DNA of 64,000 nucleotides from JAMXLO01 sp963818775. GTDB taxonomy: Bacteria; Pseudomonadota; Alphaproteobacteria; Acetobacterales; Acetobacteraceae. Positions 1-6,478 of this stretch are shown piece by piece. The position numbers and the translations under genes are program-made. How positions within the stretch are numbered: the first letter of the stretch is position 1; each line of letters begins with the position of its first letter. The notes under the pieces are model-generated. The model saw nothing but the letters and a program-made list of their open reading frames with translations. It made no database searches and had not been told where the DNA came from. The stretch lies in NCBI GenBank assembly GCA_963818775.1, contig CAWFUF010000032.1, positions 62,001-126,000 of the forward strand, written 5' to 3'.

Positions 1-1
1 G

Positions 2-655
2 TCGCAGGCGTTCCAGGTGAGCCTGCTGCGGCTGCTGCAGGACGGCGAGGTCAAACCGCTGGGCAGCCAGGTGACCAAGCACACCAATGTCCGGATCATC
101 GCCGCGACCAACCAACGGCTCAAGGAACTGGTCGAGCGGAACCGGTTCCGTCGCGATCTGTATTTCCGCCTCAGGGGCTTCGAGCTGAACCTGCCGCCGT
201 TGCGCGACCGGGTGGAGGATATCCCGATCCTGGCGGAGCACGCGGCGACAAAATACGCGAAGTCGATCAATCGCAGGATCGCCGGCGTCTCCGCCGAAGT
301 CTTGCGTCGGCTGCGTGCACACCCGTTTCCAGGCAACGTGCGCGAGTTGGAGAATGAGGTGCGGCGCATGGTCGCGCTGGCCGCGGACGGCGAATTCCTG
401 TCGTTGAAACACATGTCACCGGAATTTGCCCGGCTCAATCCTGAAATCGGCGGCCAGGCCAGGATGCCGGGGTTCCTGAAGGGCAAAGCGACGCTGAAGG
501 CCAAGGTCGAGGCGCTGGAGGCGCAACTCGTGTCCGAGGCGCTGCTGCGGAACAAGTGGAACCACAGCCGCGCGGCAGTCGAACTCGGGATTTCACGCGT
601 CGGGCTGGCCAACAAGATCAAGCGCTACAATCTCGATCGGGTTACCACCCACTAG
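2..655 (+). CDS. hoxA: NtrC-family sigma-54 activator, HoxA/HupR type (5' end outside window)
   Basis: C-terminal two thirds of a bacterial enhancer-binding protein; the receiver domain, Walker A and GAFTGA loop lie off the left edge. The visible part starts inside the AAA+ domain (LLRLLQDGEVKPLG, sensor I IIAATN, arginine-finger region FRRDLYFRL). It ends with a Fis-type helix-turn-helix (WNHSRAAVELGISRVGLANK), which closely resembles the C-terminus of HoxA/HupR hydrogenase regulators. Its position directly upstream of a hydrogenase operon with a sigma-54 promoter supports that role: it would contact RNA polymerase-sigma54 from an upstream site and drive hupSL. Family assignment is firm; the HoxA label is inferred from context. 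Confidence 0.85.
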   Translation, partial: SQAFQVSLLRLLQDGEVKPLGSQVTKHTNVRIIAATNQRLKELVERNRFRRDLYFRLRGFELNLPPLRDRVEDIPILAEHAATKYAKSINRRIAGVSAEVLRRLRAHPFPGNVRELENEVRRMVALAADGEFLSLKHMSPEFARLNPEIGGQARMPGFLKGKATLKAKVEALEAQLVSEALLRNKWNHSRAAVELGISRVGLANKIKRYNLDRVTTH

Positions 656-669
656 CACTGGAGCGAAGG

Positions 670-867
670 ATGTCGGCCGACAGGCAAGGGAGACCGGTTC
701 CCCACGCCAACGCCTCGTTCAAGGATCTCGGCACGACGAAGCTGGCGCAGCAACTGGGTCTGACCGAGGAACAGACCAACGGCCACTGGTGCAGCCGGTG
801 CCAGGGCATCTGGTTCGGCTCCACGCTGGAGGCCGAATGCCCCGTGTGCGGCAACCGCAAGGGCTGA
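670..867 (+). CDS. Small zinc-ribbon protein, hydrogenase-associated, function unknown
   Basis: A 65-residue protein with Cys41-x2-Cys44 and Cys57-x2-Cys60, a zinc-ribbon or rubredoxin-like knuckle (HWCSRCQGIWFG ... CPVCGN). The start is set by GGAGCGAAGG just before the ATG; it follows the activator gene by 14 bases. It has no signal peptide or membrane segment. Its place between the regulator and the sigma-54 promoter suggests a link to hydrogenase expression or assembly, but no specific function is visible. It could be a small rubredoxin-like electron carrier, though the Cys spacing also suits a structural zinc site. Confidence 0.7.
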   Translation: MSADRQGRPVPHANASFKDLGTTKLAQQLGLTEEQTNGHWCSRCQGIWFGSTLEAECPVCGNRKG

Positions 868-880
868 CACCTTTCCACTC

Positions 881-903
881 CCTCTCCCGCGAGTCGGGAG
901 GGG
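881..903. repeat. GC-rich palindrome (CTCCCGC-AGGGGAG family)
   Basis: CCTCTCCCGCGAGTCGGGAGG forms a short imperfect stem-loop just after the zinc-ribbon gene. Similar sequences occur near 3745, 39806, 48001 and 63584, so it is a member of a dispersed element rather than a unique terminator. It has no T-run after it. Confidence 0.55.
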
Positions 904-933
904 TGTATTGGGCGCCCGCTCCACTAGCTTCAG

Positions 934-952
934 TTGCAAAGCAGGTTTGCAA
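934..952. promoter_or_regulatory. Dyad TTGCAAA-N5-TTTGCAA, candidate activator (UAS) site
   Basis: A perfect 7-bp inverted repeat with a 5-bp spacer. The geometry (TGCAnn-N5-nnTGCA) is that of NtrC-family enhancer sites. It sits about 105 bp upstream of the -24 element of the hupS promoter, a normal distance for a sigma-54 activator. A second dyad with the same half-site is at 4899-4917. Assignment to the HoxA-like regulator is inference. Confidence 0.6.
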
Positions 953-1056
953 ATCGCCTACTGCTGTAAACCAACTTCGCAGCCATCATTCCCGCGGATC
1001 GGCCAGCGACTCAGACGAAGCCGTTGAAATCGCCAGGAACTTCGATCGCGCCTTGG

Positions 1057-1073
1057 CTGGCTCAGAATTTGCT
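1057..1073 (+). promoter_or_regulatory. Sigma-54 (-24/-12) promoter of hupSL
   Basis: CTGGCTCAGAATTTGCT matches the sigma-54 consensus YTGGCACGRNNNTTGCW at all but two defined positions, with the invariant GG and GC exactly 10 bases apart (GG 1059-1060, GC 1071-1072). Transcription would start near 1084, leaving a leader of roughly 34 bases that contains the strong GGGAGGAGGG ribosome-binding site before the ATG at 1118. A promoter of this class needs an NtrC-family activator, and the end of one is encoded just upstream. Confidence 0.85.
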
Positions 1074-1117
1074 GAGTCAACCTCGCCAGCGCGACAAAAC
1101 ATTGGGAGGAGGGCGAA

Positions 1118-2080
1118 ATGGCTAACCTGCTTTGGCTTCAGGGCGGTGCGTGCTCCGGCAACACCATGTCCTTCCTGAACGCAGACGAGCCCAGCGCCTG
1201 TGACCTCGTGACCGACTTCGGCATCAACATCCTCTGGCATCCATCGCTCGGCATGGAGCTGGGCGACAACCTGCAGAAGATCCTGCGCGACTGCGTCTCC
1301 GGCGCCATCCCGCTCGACATCTTCGTGTTCGAGGGCACGGTGGTGAACGCGCCAAACGGCACCGGCAACTGGAACCGCTTCGCCGGCCGGCCGATGAAGC
1401 AATGGGTTCGCGACCTGTCAGACGCCGCGCAGTTCGTGGTGGCGATCGGCGATTGCGCGACCTGGGGCGGGATTCCGGCCACCGCGCCCAACCCGTCGGA
1501 CTCGCAGGGCCTGCAATTCCTGAAGCGCGCCCACGGCGGATTCCTGGGCGCCGACTTCACCTCGAAGGCCGGTTTGCCAGTCATCAACATCCCCGGCTGC
1601 CCGGCGCATCCCGACTGGATCACCCAGATCGTCGTCGCGGTCGCGACCGGCCGCGCCGGCGACGTCAGCCTGGACGATTTGCAGCGGCCAAAGACGTTCT
1701 TCCAGAGCTTCACGCAGACCGGCTGCACCCGCAACATGCATTTCGCCTACAAGGTCTCGGCAACCGAATTCGGTCAGCGCAAAGGCTGCCTGTTCTACGA
1801 CCTGGGCTGCCGCGGCCCGATGACTCACTCGCCGTGCAACCGCATCCTGTGGAACCGCCAGTCCTCGAAGACTCGGTCGGGAATGCCCTGCCTGGGCTGC
1901 ACCGAGCCGGAGTTCCCGTTCTTTGATCTGGCGCCGGGTACGGTGTTCAAGACACAGACCGTGATGGGCGTGCCGAAGGACCTGCCACAAGGCATCGACA
2001 AACGTGGCTACATCGCGCTGACGGGAGCCGCCAAGAATGCTGCTCCGGCCTGGGCCGAACAGGACATGTTCGTGGTCTGA
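1118..2080 (+). CDS. hupS: [NiFe]-hydrogenase small subunit, group 2a type
   Basis: 320-residue electron-transfer subunit of an uptake hydrogenase. It begins directly with MANLLWLQGGACSGNT: there is no Tat signal peptide, so the enzyme stays on the cytoplasmic side. Candidate FeS ligands are Cys12, Cys113 (GDCATWGG) and Cys161 (PGCPAHPDW) for the proximal cluster; His208, Cys224 and Cys231 for the distal cluster; and Cys240, Cys258 and Cys261 for the medial cluster. The usual fourth proximal ligand is replaced by Asn15 (CSGN instead of CxxC), as in cyanobacterial HupS and mycobacterial Huc, where a [3Fe-4S] proximal cluster is known for Huc. hupL follows after 28 bases. Confidence 0.96.
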   Translation: MANLLWLQGGACSGNTMSFLNADEPSACDLVTDFGINILWHPSLGMELGDNLQKILRDCVSGAIPLDIFVFEGTVVNAPNGTGNWNRFAGRPMKQWVRDLSDAAQFVVAIGDCATWGGIPATAPNPSDSQGLQFLKRAHGGFLGADFTSKAGLPVINIPGCPAHPDWITQIVVAVATGRAGDVSLDDLQRPKTFFQSFTQTGCTRNMHFAYKVSATEFGQRKGCLFYDLGCRGPMTHSPCNRILWNRQSSKTRSGMPCLGCTEPEFPFFDLAPGTVFKTQTVMGVPKDLPQGIDKRGYIALTGAAKNAAPAWAEQDMFVV

Positions 2081-2108
2081 CGCCGCCAAACAGACAGGAA
2101 ACCGAGCA

Positions 2109-3704
2109 ATGCCAGTACAGACACTCGACATTTCGCCGGTTGGTCGCGTGGAAGGCGATCTCGATGTGCGTGTCGATATCGAGAACGGCGTGGTGACCAA
2201 CGCGTGGACGCAGGCCGAGCTGTTCCGTGGCTTCGAGATCATCCTGCGCGACAAGGACCCGCAGGCTGGCCTGGTCGTGACGCCGCGGGCCTGCGGCATT
2301 TGTGGTGCGTCGCACCTGACGTGCGCTGCCTGGGCACTGGACACCGCATGGCAGACCGAGGTTCCGCGCAACGCGATCCTGGCGCGCAACCTGGGTCAGA
2401 TCACCGAGAGCCTGCAAAGCCAGCCGCGCTATTTCTACGGCCTGTACGCGATCGACATGACGAACAAGAAGTATCGCGCCAGCAGCTTCTACGAGGAGGC
2501 GGTGAAGCGCTTCGCCCCGTTCACCGGCAAGTCGTACGAAACCGGCGTCACGGTGTCGGGCAAGCCGGTCGAGATCTACGCGCTGTTCGGCGGCCAGTGG
2601 CCGCATTCGAGCTTCATGGTGCCGGGCGGCGTGATGTGCGCTCCCACCCTGTCCGATATCACCCGTGCATGGTCGCTGCTGGAGTACTACAAGAATACCT
2701 GGCTGGAACCGGTCTGGCTCGGCTGCTCGATCGAGCGCTACGAGCAGATCAGGACCTACGACGACTTCATGGTCTGGCTGGACGAGAGCCCGGCGCACGC
2801 GGACTCCGATCTCGGGTTCTATTGGCGCATGGGCCTGGACGTCGGCCTCGACCAGTACGGCGGAGGCGTCGGCAAATACGTCTCCTGGGGCTATCTGCCG
2901 CACGAGGACAAGTATCAGAAGCCCACTATCGACGGCCGCAACGCTGCGCTGATCATGAAAAGCGGCGTGTATGACGGCAAGACCGACTCGCATACGCTGA
3001 TGACTCAGGAGCGGGTGCGCGAGAACACCAGCCACTCCTGGTACGACGAGGGCGTTGCGGACGTGCATCCGTACGACCGCACGACGCGCCCTGTGCAGAA
3101 CAACGACACGGACTTCGACAAGAAATACAACTGGTCGACCGCCGTGCTGCATAACGACTTCGGGCGCCTCGAGGCCGGTCCGTTCGCGCGGCAGATGGTG
3201 GCCGGTGGCCGGCACGGCGAAGCCTGGCAGCACTATGACGGCCTTATCCTCGACATGTACAAGAAGATGGGCGGCCCCAGCCTGCACCTGCGCCAGATCG
3301 CTCGGATGCACGAAACCGTTAAGCTGTACCGGCAGGCCGAGCACTGCCTGCGTGAGTTCCGCCTGAGCGATCCGTGGTACATCAAGCCGCGCGAGCGCGA
3401 CGGCCGCGGCTGGGGCGCGACCGAGGCGATCCGTGGCGCGTTGTGCCACTGGATCGAGATCAAGGACGGCAAGATCAAGAACTACCAGATAGTCGCACCG
3501 ACCACCTGGAACGTCGGTCCGCGCGATGCCAACAGCCACCTCGGGCCGATCGAGCAGGCGTTGATCGGCGCGCCGATCGCCGATCCGCGCGATCCCGTGG
3601 AGGTGGGGCACGTCGCTCGGTCGTTCAACTCGTGCCTCGTGTGTACCGTGCATGCCCATGATGGAAAGACCGGGAAAGAACTGGCTCGGTTCCGTGTCGG
3701 CTAG
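2109..3704 (+). CDS. hupL: [NiFe]-hydrogenase large subunit, group 2a type
   Basis: 531-residue catalytic subunit that splits H2 at a Ni-Fe(CN)2CO centre. The N-terminal ligand motif is RACGICGASH (Cys62, Cys65). The C-terminal motif is SCLVCTVH (Cys509, Cys512, His515), followed by a 16-residue tail that the maturation protease would remove after nickel insertion. The start ATG at 2109 follows GACAGGAAA and gives MPVQTLDISPVGRVEGD, the family's usual N-terminus. It is co-transcribed with hupS. Together with the signal-less, Asn-containing small subunit, it points to group 2a, whose characterised members oxidise H2, some at atmospheric concentrations. High affinity here is inference. Confidence 0.96.
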   Translation: MPVQTLDISPVGRVEGDLDVRVDIENGVVTNAWTQAELFRGFEIILRDKDPQAGLVVTPRACGICGASHLTCAAWALDTAWQTEVPRNAILARNLGQITESLQSQPRYFYGLYAIDMTNKKYRASSFYEEAVKRFAPFTGKSYETGVTVSGKPVEIYALFGGQWPHSSFMVPGGVMCAPTLSDITRAWSLLEYYKNTWLEPVWLGCSIERYEQIRTYDDFMVWLDESPAHADSDLGFYWRMGLDVGLDQYGGGVGKYVSWGYLPHEDKYQKPTIDGRNAALIMKSGVYDGKTDSHTLMTQERVRENTSHSWYDEGVADVHPYDRTTRPVQNNDTDFDKKYNWSTAVLHNDFGRLEAGPFARQMVAGGRHGEAWQHYDGLILDMYKKMGGPSLHLRQIARMHETVKLYRQAEHCLREFRLSDPWYIKPRERDGRGWGATEAIRGALCHWIEIKDGKIKNYQIVAPTTWNVGPRDANSHLGPIEQALIGAPIADPRDPVEVGHVARSFNSCLVCTVHAHDGKTGKELARFRVG

Positions 3705-3743
3705 CAGCCCGAACCGAACGCCGTCGCTTGCGGAAGCCGCTGG

Positions 3744-3791
3744 TGAGGGGTGCCTCTCCTGACGCACCCTCTCCTCCACGCAGAGGGGACA
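3744..3791. repeat. GC-rich hairpin between hupL and the HiPIP-like gene
   Basis: GAGGGGTGC pairs with GCACCCTCTC across a ten-base loop in the 91-base hupL-downstream spacer, followed by CTCCACGCAGAGGGG. It resembles the dispersed CTCCC/GGGAG palindromes. It may act as an mRNA-stabilising or partial termination structure that lets hupSL be expressed above the genes behind it. Confidence 0.4.
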
Positions 3792-3795
3792 AGGC

Positions 3796-4110
3796 ATGAC
3801 CACGGAGAAGGAGTCCGCGCTCCGAGCGTTTATCGGGAAGCTCCTGGCCGACGGCCTGAAGACCCTGACCGAGCCATTTCCCGAGACCAATCGCGAATTC
3901 GGCAATCTTCTGGTCGCGCTACGCGAACTTCCGCCGGACGATCTCGAAGCGAAGCTGGTACTGTCAGGCTTTACCGATCGTCCGTATGGTCCGGACCAGA
4001 TGCGCTGCCAGGAATGCATGTACTACCTGGTGCACCGCAAATGGTGCGACCTGCCGGAGCTCGCGGTACCAGTGGAGGCCGACTGGTACTGCCGGCTCTG
4101 GCGGATCTAG
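3796..4110 (+). CDS. HiPIP-like small iron-sulfur protein of the hydrogenase locus
   Basis: 104 residues. The C-terminal part holds four Cys in the order C71-x2-C74-x9-C84-x14-C99, with the surrounding pattern CQECMYY ... WCDLP ... ADWYCRLW. This resembles high-potential iron-sulfur proteins (CxxCxFY ... C..LFPG..V....GWC..W), although the middle loop is shorter than usual. There is no signal peptide, unlike classical periplasmic HiPIPs. The ATG at 3796 has GGGGACAAGG before it. Placed between hupL and the protease gene, it may carry electrons from the small subunit or help its assembly. The fold call rests on Cys spacing only. Confidence 0.65.
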   Translation: MTTEKESALRAFIGKLLADGLKTLTEPFPETNREFGNLLVALRELPPDDLEAKLVLSGFTDRPYGPDQMRCQECMYYLVHRKWCDLPELAVPVEADWYCRLWRI

Positions 4111-4117
4111 CCGCGCC

Positions 4118-4591
4118 ATGTTGACGATCATCGGCTGCGGCAATTCAACCCGCTCCGACGACGGGGTTGGCGTGTTCGTCGCTCAGGCGTTGCAGGCGCG
4201 TCTGCGGGAAAATCCGCGCGACGATGTGCGTGTGTTCGATGCCGGTACGTCCGGGATGGAGGTGATGTTCCAGGCGGCTGGAACGCGGCAACTGATTGTC
4301 ATCGACGCGGCAAGCAGTGGGTCGACACCTGGCGCCATCTTCAAGTTGCCTGGCGCAGAGCTGGAAGCGGAGCGTTCACCCAGTTTCAGCCTGCATGATT
4401 TTCGCTGGGACCACGCACTTGCCGCCGGACGGAAGATTTACCGCGAACGTTTCCCGACCGATGTCACCGTCTACCTGATCGAGCTGCAGAGCGTTGCGTT
4501 CGGGTTGGAACTCAGTGGGCCTGTTCTTGCGTCGGCGACGCGCGTGATCGCGGAAATTCAACGCACGATCGATGACTATGTCGCATGCTGA
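4118..4591 (+). CDS. hupD: Hydrogenase maturation protease (peptidase M52)
   Basis: 157 residues. It opens with IIGCGNSTRSDDGVG, the M52 signature, and carries candidate nickel-sensing ligands Asp14, Asp63 (IVIDA) and His93 (SLHDF) that match the Glu/Asp/His set of HybD-type proteases. Proteins of this family clip the C-terminal tail of the large subunit after Ni insertion; the target here is the tail after His515 of HupL. The ATG at 4118 lies 7 bases after the HiPIP-like gene stop. The 3' end overlaps the next gene. Confidence 0.9.
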   Translation: MLTIIGCGNSTRSDDGVGVFVAQALQARLRENPRDDVRVFDAGTSGMEVMFQAAGTRQLIVIDAASSGSTPGAIFKLPGAELEAERSPSFSLHDFRWDHALAAGRKIYRERFPTDVTVYLIELQSVAFGLELSGPVLASATRVIAEIQRTIDDYVAC

Positions 4592-4922
4592 CGACGGCCC
4601 GATGATCAGCATCCGGCGCGGCAACATTCATCTCTCGCGGGAGCTATGCGATGCGCATCTGCCGGATGTCGGCGCGGTTGCTCTGCTTGCCCGCGACGAC
4701 ACAGTGTTGATCGTGCCGCTCGCACGGCAATCGGCAGGCGGTCTGTTGCTGAAGATCCGCAATGCGCGCGGCGACCGCGTGGTGCATGCGCAGGAATTCC
4801 TGCGCGCGAGGGGGCTGCCCGAAGATTTCGAGGAACGCCAGTTTCCGGTCCACTGGGTCGCCGAGCTGGAGGCGCTGGCGATCCTGGGGTTACCGCAAGT
4901 GCAAACTTGCTTTGCACAGTGA
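4572..4922 (+). CDS. Hydrogenase-cluster protein of unknown function
   Basis: 116 residues from the first ATG, overlapping the protease gene by 20 bases. ATGs at 4578 and 4602 are equally possible starts, and the better-structured sequence begins at the last (MISIRRGNIHLS). It looks like a small alpha/beta protein (GAVALLARDDTVLIVPL, then a charged helix), with no cofactor motif, signal peptide or membrane segment. Its place suggests a maturation or assembly helper. Its last codons carry the 4899-4917 dyad. I do not recognise the family. Confidence 0.7.
   Translation: MTMSHADDGPMISIRRGNIHLSRELCDAHLPDVGAVALLARDDTVLIVPLARQSAGGLLLKIRNARGDRVVHAQEFLRARGLPEDFEERQFPVHWVAELEALAILGLPQVQTCFAQ
4899..4917. 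promoter_or_regulatory. Dyad GTGCAAA-N5-TTTGCAC, second copy of the candidate UAS
   Basis: A perfect 7-bp inverted repeat with 5-bp spacer, sharing TGCAAA-N5-TTTGCA with the site at 934-952. It overlaps the end of the preceding gene and lies about 95-110 bases before the TPR gene start. I see no good sigma-54 -24/-12 element on the plus strand between it and 5011, so it may serve another promoter type or act at a distance. Confidence 0.5.
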
Positions 4923-5010
4923 TAAAGTGTTTGGCGGCTAGCTGGATCGCGTCTTAAGCTGATCGCAATAACATCGCCTCAATGAATGCGACGACCCTGG
5001 GGAGGATGCG

Positions 5011-5997
5011 GTGGGGCCAACGCTACCCGAAGCACAATTCGATGCCGCGCTGAGGGCGGTCGATGCTGAGGCAGAGACCGCCGAGGAGAAGGCGGAAATG
5101 CTCATGGAGATCGCCATGGGCATGCAGCTTCGGCCGAAGACGCCGGATCAGTTACGGCGCGCGGCCGACCTGTATCGCCGCGCTCTCGACCTCGCCGAGG
5201 ACACCCTGTTGCGGGCGCGCATCACCGCGCGGCTCGGTACGGCGCTGCAGGCAGTGCCCGATGGCGGCACGACCGCGCTGAAGCACGCGCGCGATGCATA
5301 CGAGGCGGCGCTGCCGACCTTGCAGGAACACGGGAAACCAGCAGAGTTTGCCGAAGTCGAAATGAATCTCGGACTGGTCACGCAATCGCTTGCCGGCACA
5401 GGCGCAGCACGGCTGCAGGATGCCATCCAGTCGTATCATCGCGCGCTGCGGACCTTCACGCGCACCGAGTATCCGCAGGAATACGCAATCCTGCACAACA
5501 ACCTCGCCATCGCCTATTTGTCGCTGCCGATGGCCGATGAGCGCGCCAAGATGCGTGAGGCGCTTGCGGTGCAGTCGTTCGAGGAGGTGTTGAGCGTCAT
5601 CACTCTGGTGGACCATCCAAGCGAATACGCGATGATCCAGAACAATCTCGGCAACGCGCTGCAGTACGCCTCCAGTGGTCATGTGCTGGACAACAATCTG
5701 CGCGCGCTGACTGCCTATGCGGAGGCACTGAAGGTTCGTAACGAGCGCGACACGCCGCTGGAATACGCGAGCACAATCGCGAACAAGGCGAACGTTCTGC
5801 GCAATCTCCCGGATGATCCAGACCAGCCGGGACTGGGTCGCGAGGGTTGCCTGATCGCCGCGCGCGATCTCTACCAGGAAGCACGCCGTATCCTGCTCCG
5901 CTTCGATCAGGCCGACAGCGTCGCAATGATCGAGGAGTCGCTGACCGGCATCGCCGACGACCTGGCTGCGATGTTCCACCATTCGGCCGGGAGCTGA
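5011..5997 (+). CDS. TPR-repeat protein of the extended hydrogenase operon
   Basis: 328 residues, nearly all helical. It has at least five tetratricopeptide-like repeats, for example AADLYRRALDLAED, DAIQSYHRALRTFTR with HNNLAIAYLSLP, and MIQNNLGNALQYA. The start is GTG at 5011, set by GGGGAGG six bases upstream. The stop abuts the next ATG. TPR proteins are protein-interaction scaffolds. An equivalent TPR gene lies in the extended hyp operons of cyanobacteria with group 2a hydrogenases, where the set is thought to help mature or anchor the small subunit. The exact partner is unknown. Confidence 0.85.
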   Translation: MGPTLPEAQFDAALRAVDAEAETAEEKAEMLMEIAMGMQLRPKTPDQLRRAADLYRRALDLAEDTLLRARITARLGTALQAVPDGGTTALKHARDAYEAALPTLQEHGKPAEFAEVEMNLGLVTQSLAGTGAARLQDAIQSYHRALRTFTRTEYPQEYAILHNNLAIAYLSLPMADERAKMREALAVQSFEEVLSVITLVDHPSEYAMIQNNLGNALQYASSGHVLDNNLRALTAYAEALKVRNERDTPLEYASTIANKANVLRNLPDDPDQPGLGREGCLIAARDLYQEARRILLRFDQADSVAMIEESLTGIADDLAAMFHHSAGS

Positions 5998-6234
5998 ATG
6001 CGCATGACCGGTTTCTGGCACCAACTCGCAAGCGGGCAGTTGACCGCGGTGACCATCATGATCTGGACGTGCTGCGGGTCCGTGGTGGCGACGTTGGGCG
6101 GCGCCCTGGCTGGTATCATGCTCGCCGGAAGGGATCTCGGCAACGAGCTGGCCGGGGCGATGGGCGCGATGTTCGGTCCGACCGGCGCGGTGCCAGGCGT
6201 GCTGCTCGGACTGATCATTCTTGCACTGCTTTAG
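5998..6234 (+). CDS. Small glycine-rich membrane protein of the hydrogenase locus
   Basis: 78 residues with two hydrophobic stretches, roughly 18-45 (TIMIWTCCGSVVATLGGALAG) and 60-78 (PTGAVPGVLLGLIILALL), joined by a Gly/Ala-rich loop. It follows the TPR stop with no gap, so translation is probably coupled. Small membrane proteins sit at this place in other group 2a clusters; it could help dock the signal-less hydrogenase to the membrane or quinone pool. That role is inference. Confidence 0.75.
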   Translation: MRMTGFWHQLASGQLTAVTIMIWTCCGSVVATLGGALAGIMLAGRDLGNELAGAMGAMFGPTGAVPGVLLGLIILALL

Positions 6235-6243
6235 GAGCGCGGT

Positions 6244-6468
6244 ATGTGGCCGATGTTTACCAACTCGCTTCGACTGTTCCTGAAAGGCAAGTTGTTCAGG
6301 GACCCGAAAGCGGTACTGCTGCGGTGGTTTGCGGGTTTCGCCATCGCGCTGGTGGCGGTGGTCATTCTGGGACTGCTCGGCGTGCCGGTCTGGCTTGCCG
6401 TCGTGCTGGCGTCGCTGGGCGTCGGCGCCATCCAGCCGTATCTGTTCCGCGACCTGAAATACGCCTGA
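6244..6468 (+). CDS. Second small membrane protein of the hydrogenase locus
   Basis: 74 residues. A basic amphipathic N-terminus (NSLRLFLKGKLFRDPKAVLLRW) is followed by two closely packed transmembrane segments at about 28-46 and 48-64, then a short RDLKYA tail. TAGGAGCG precedes the ATG. It forms a pair with the gene just upstream. No cofactor ligands are visible. It probably acts in membrane attachment or electron hand-over of the hydrogenase, but nothing in the sequence proves this. Confidence 0.75.
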   Translation: MWPMFTNSLRLFLKGKLFRDPKAVLLRWFAGFAIALVAVVILGLLGVPVWLAVVLASLGVGAIQPYLFRDLKYA

Positions 6469-6478
6469 GGATCGGGCC

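Noticed and set aside
881..903. Rho-independent terminator after the zinc-ribbon gene
   Set aside because: The stem is short, no T-run follows, and the same palindrome core recurs elsewhere, including inside genes.
4923..5010. A sigma-54 promoter for the TPR gene near the second dyad
   Set aside because: No plus-strand GG-N10-GC element with TGGC/TTGC halves was found here; the only spaced match is on the minus strand, where no gene follows.
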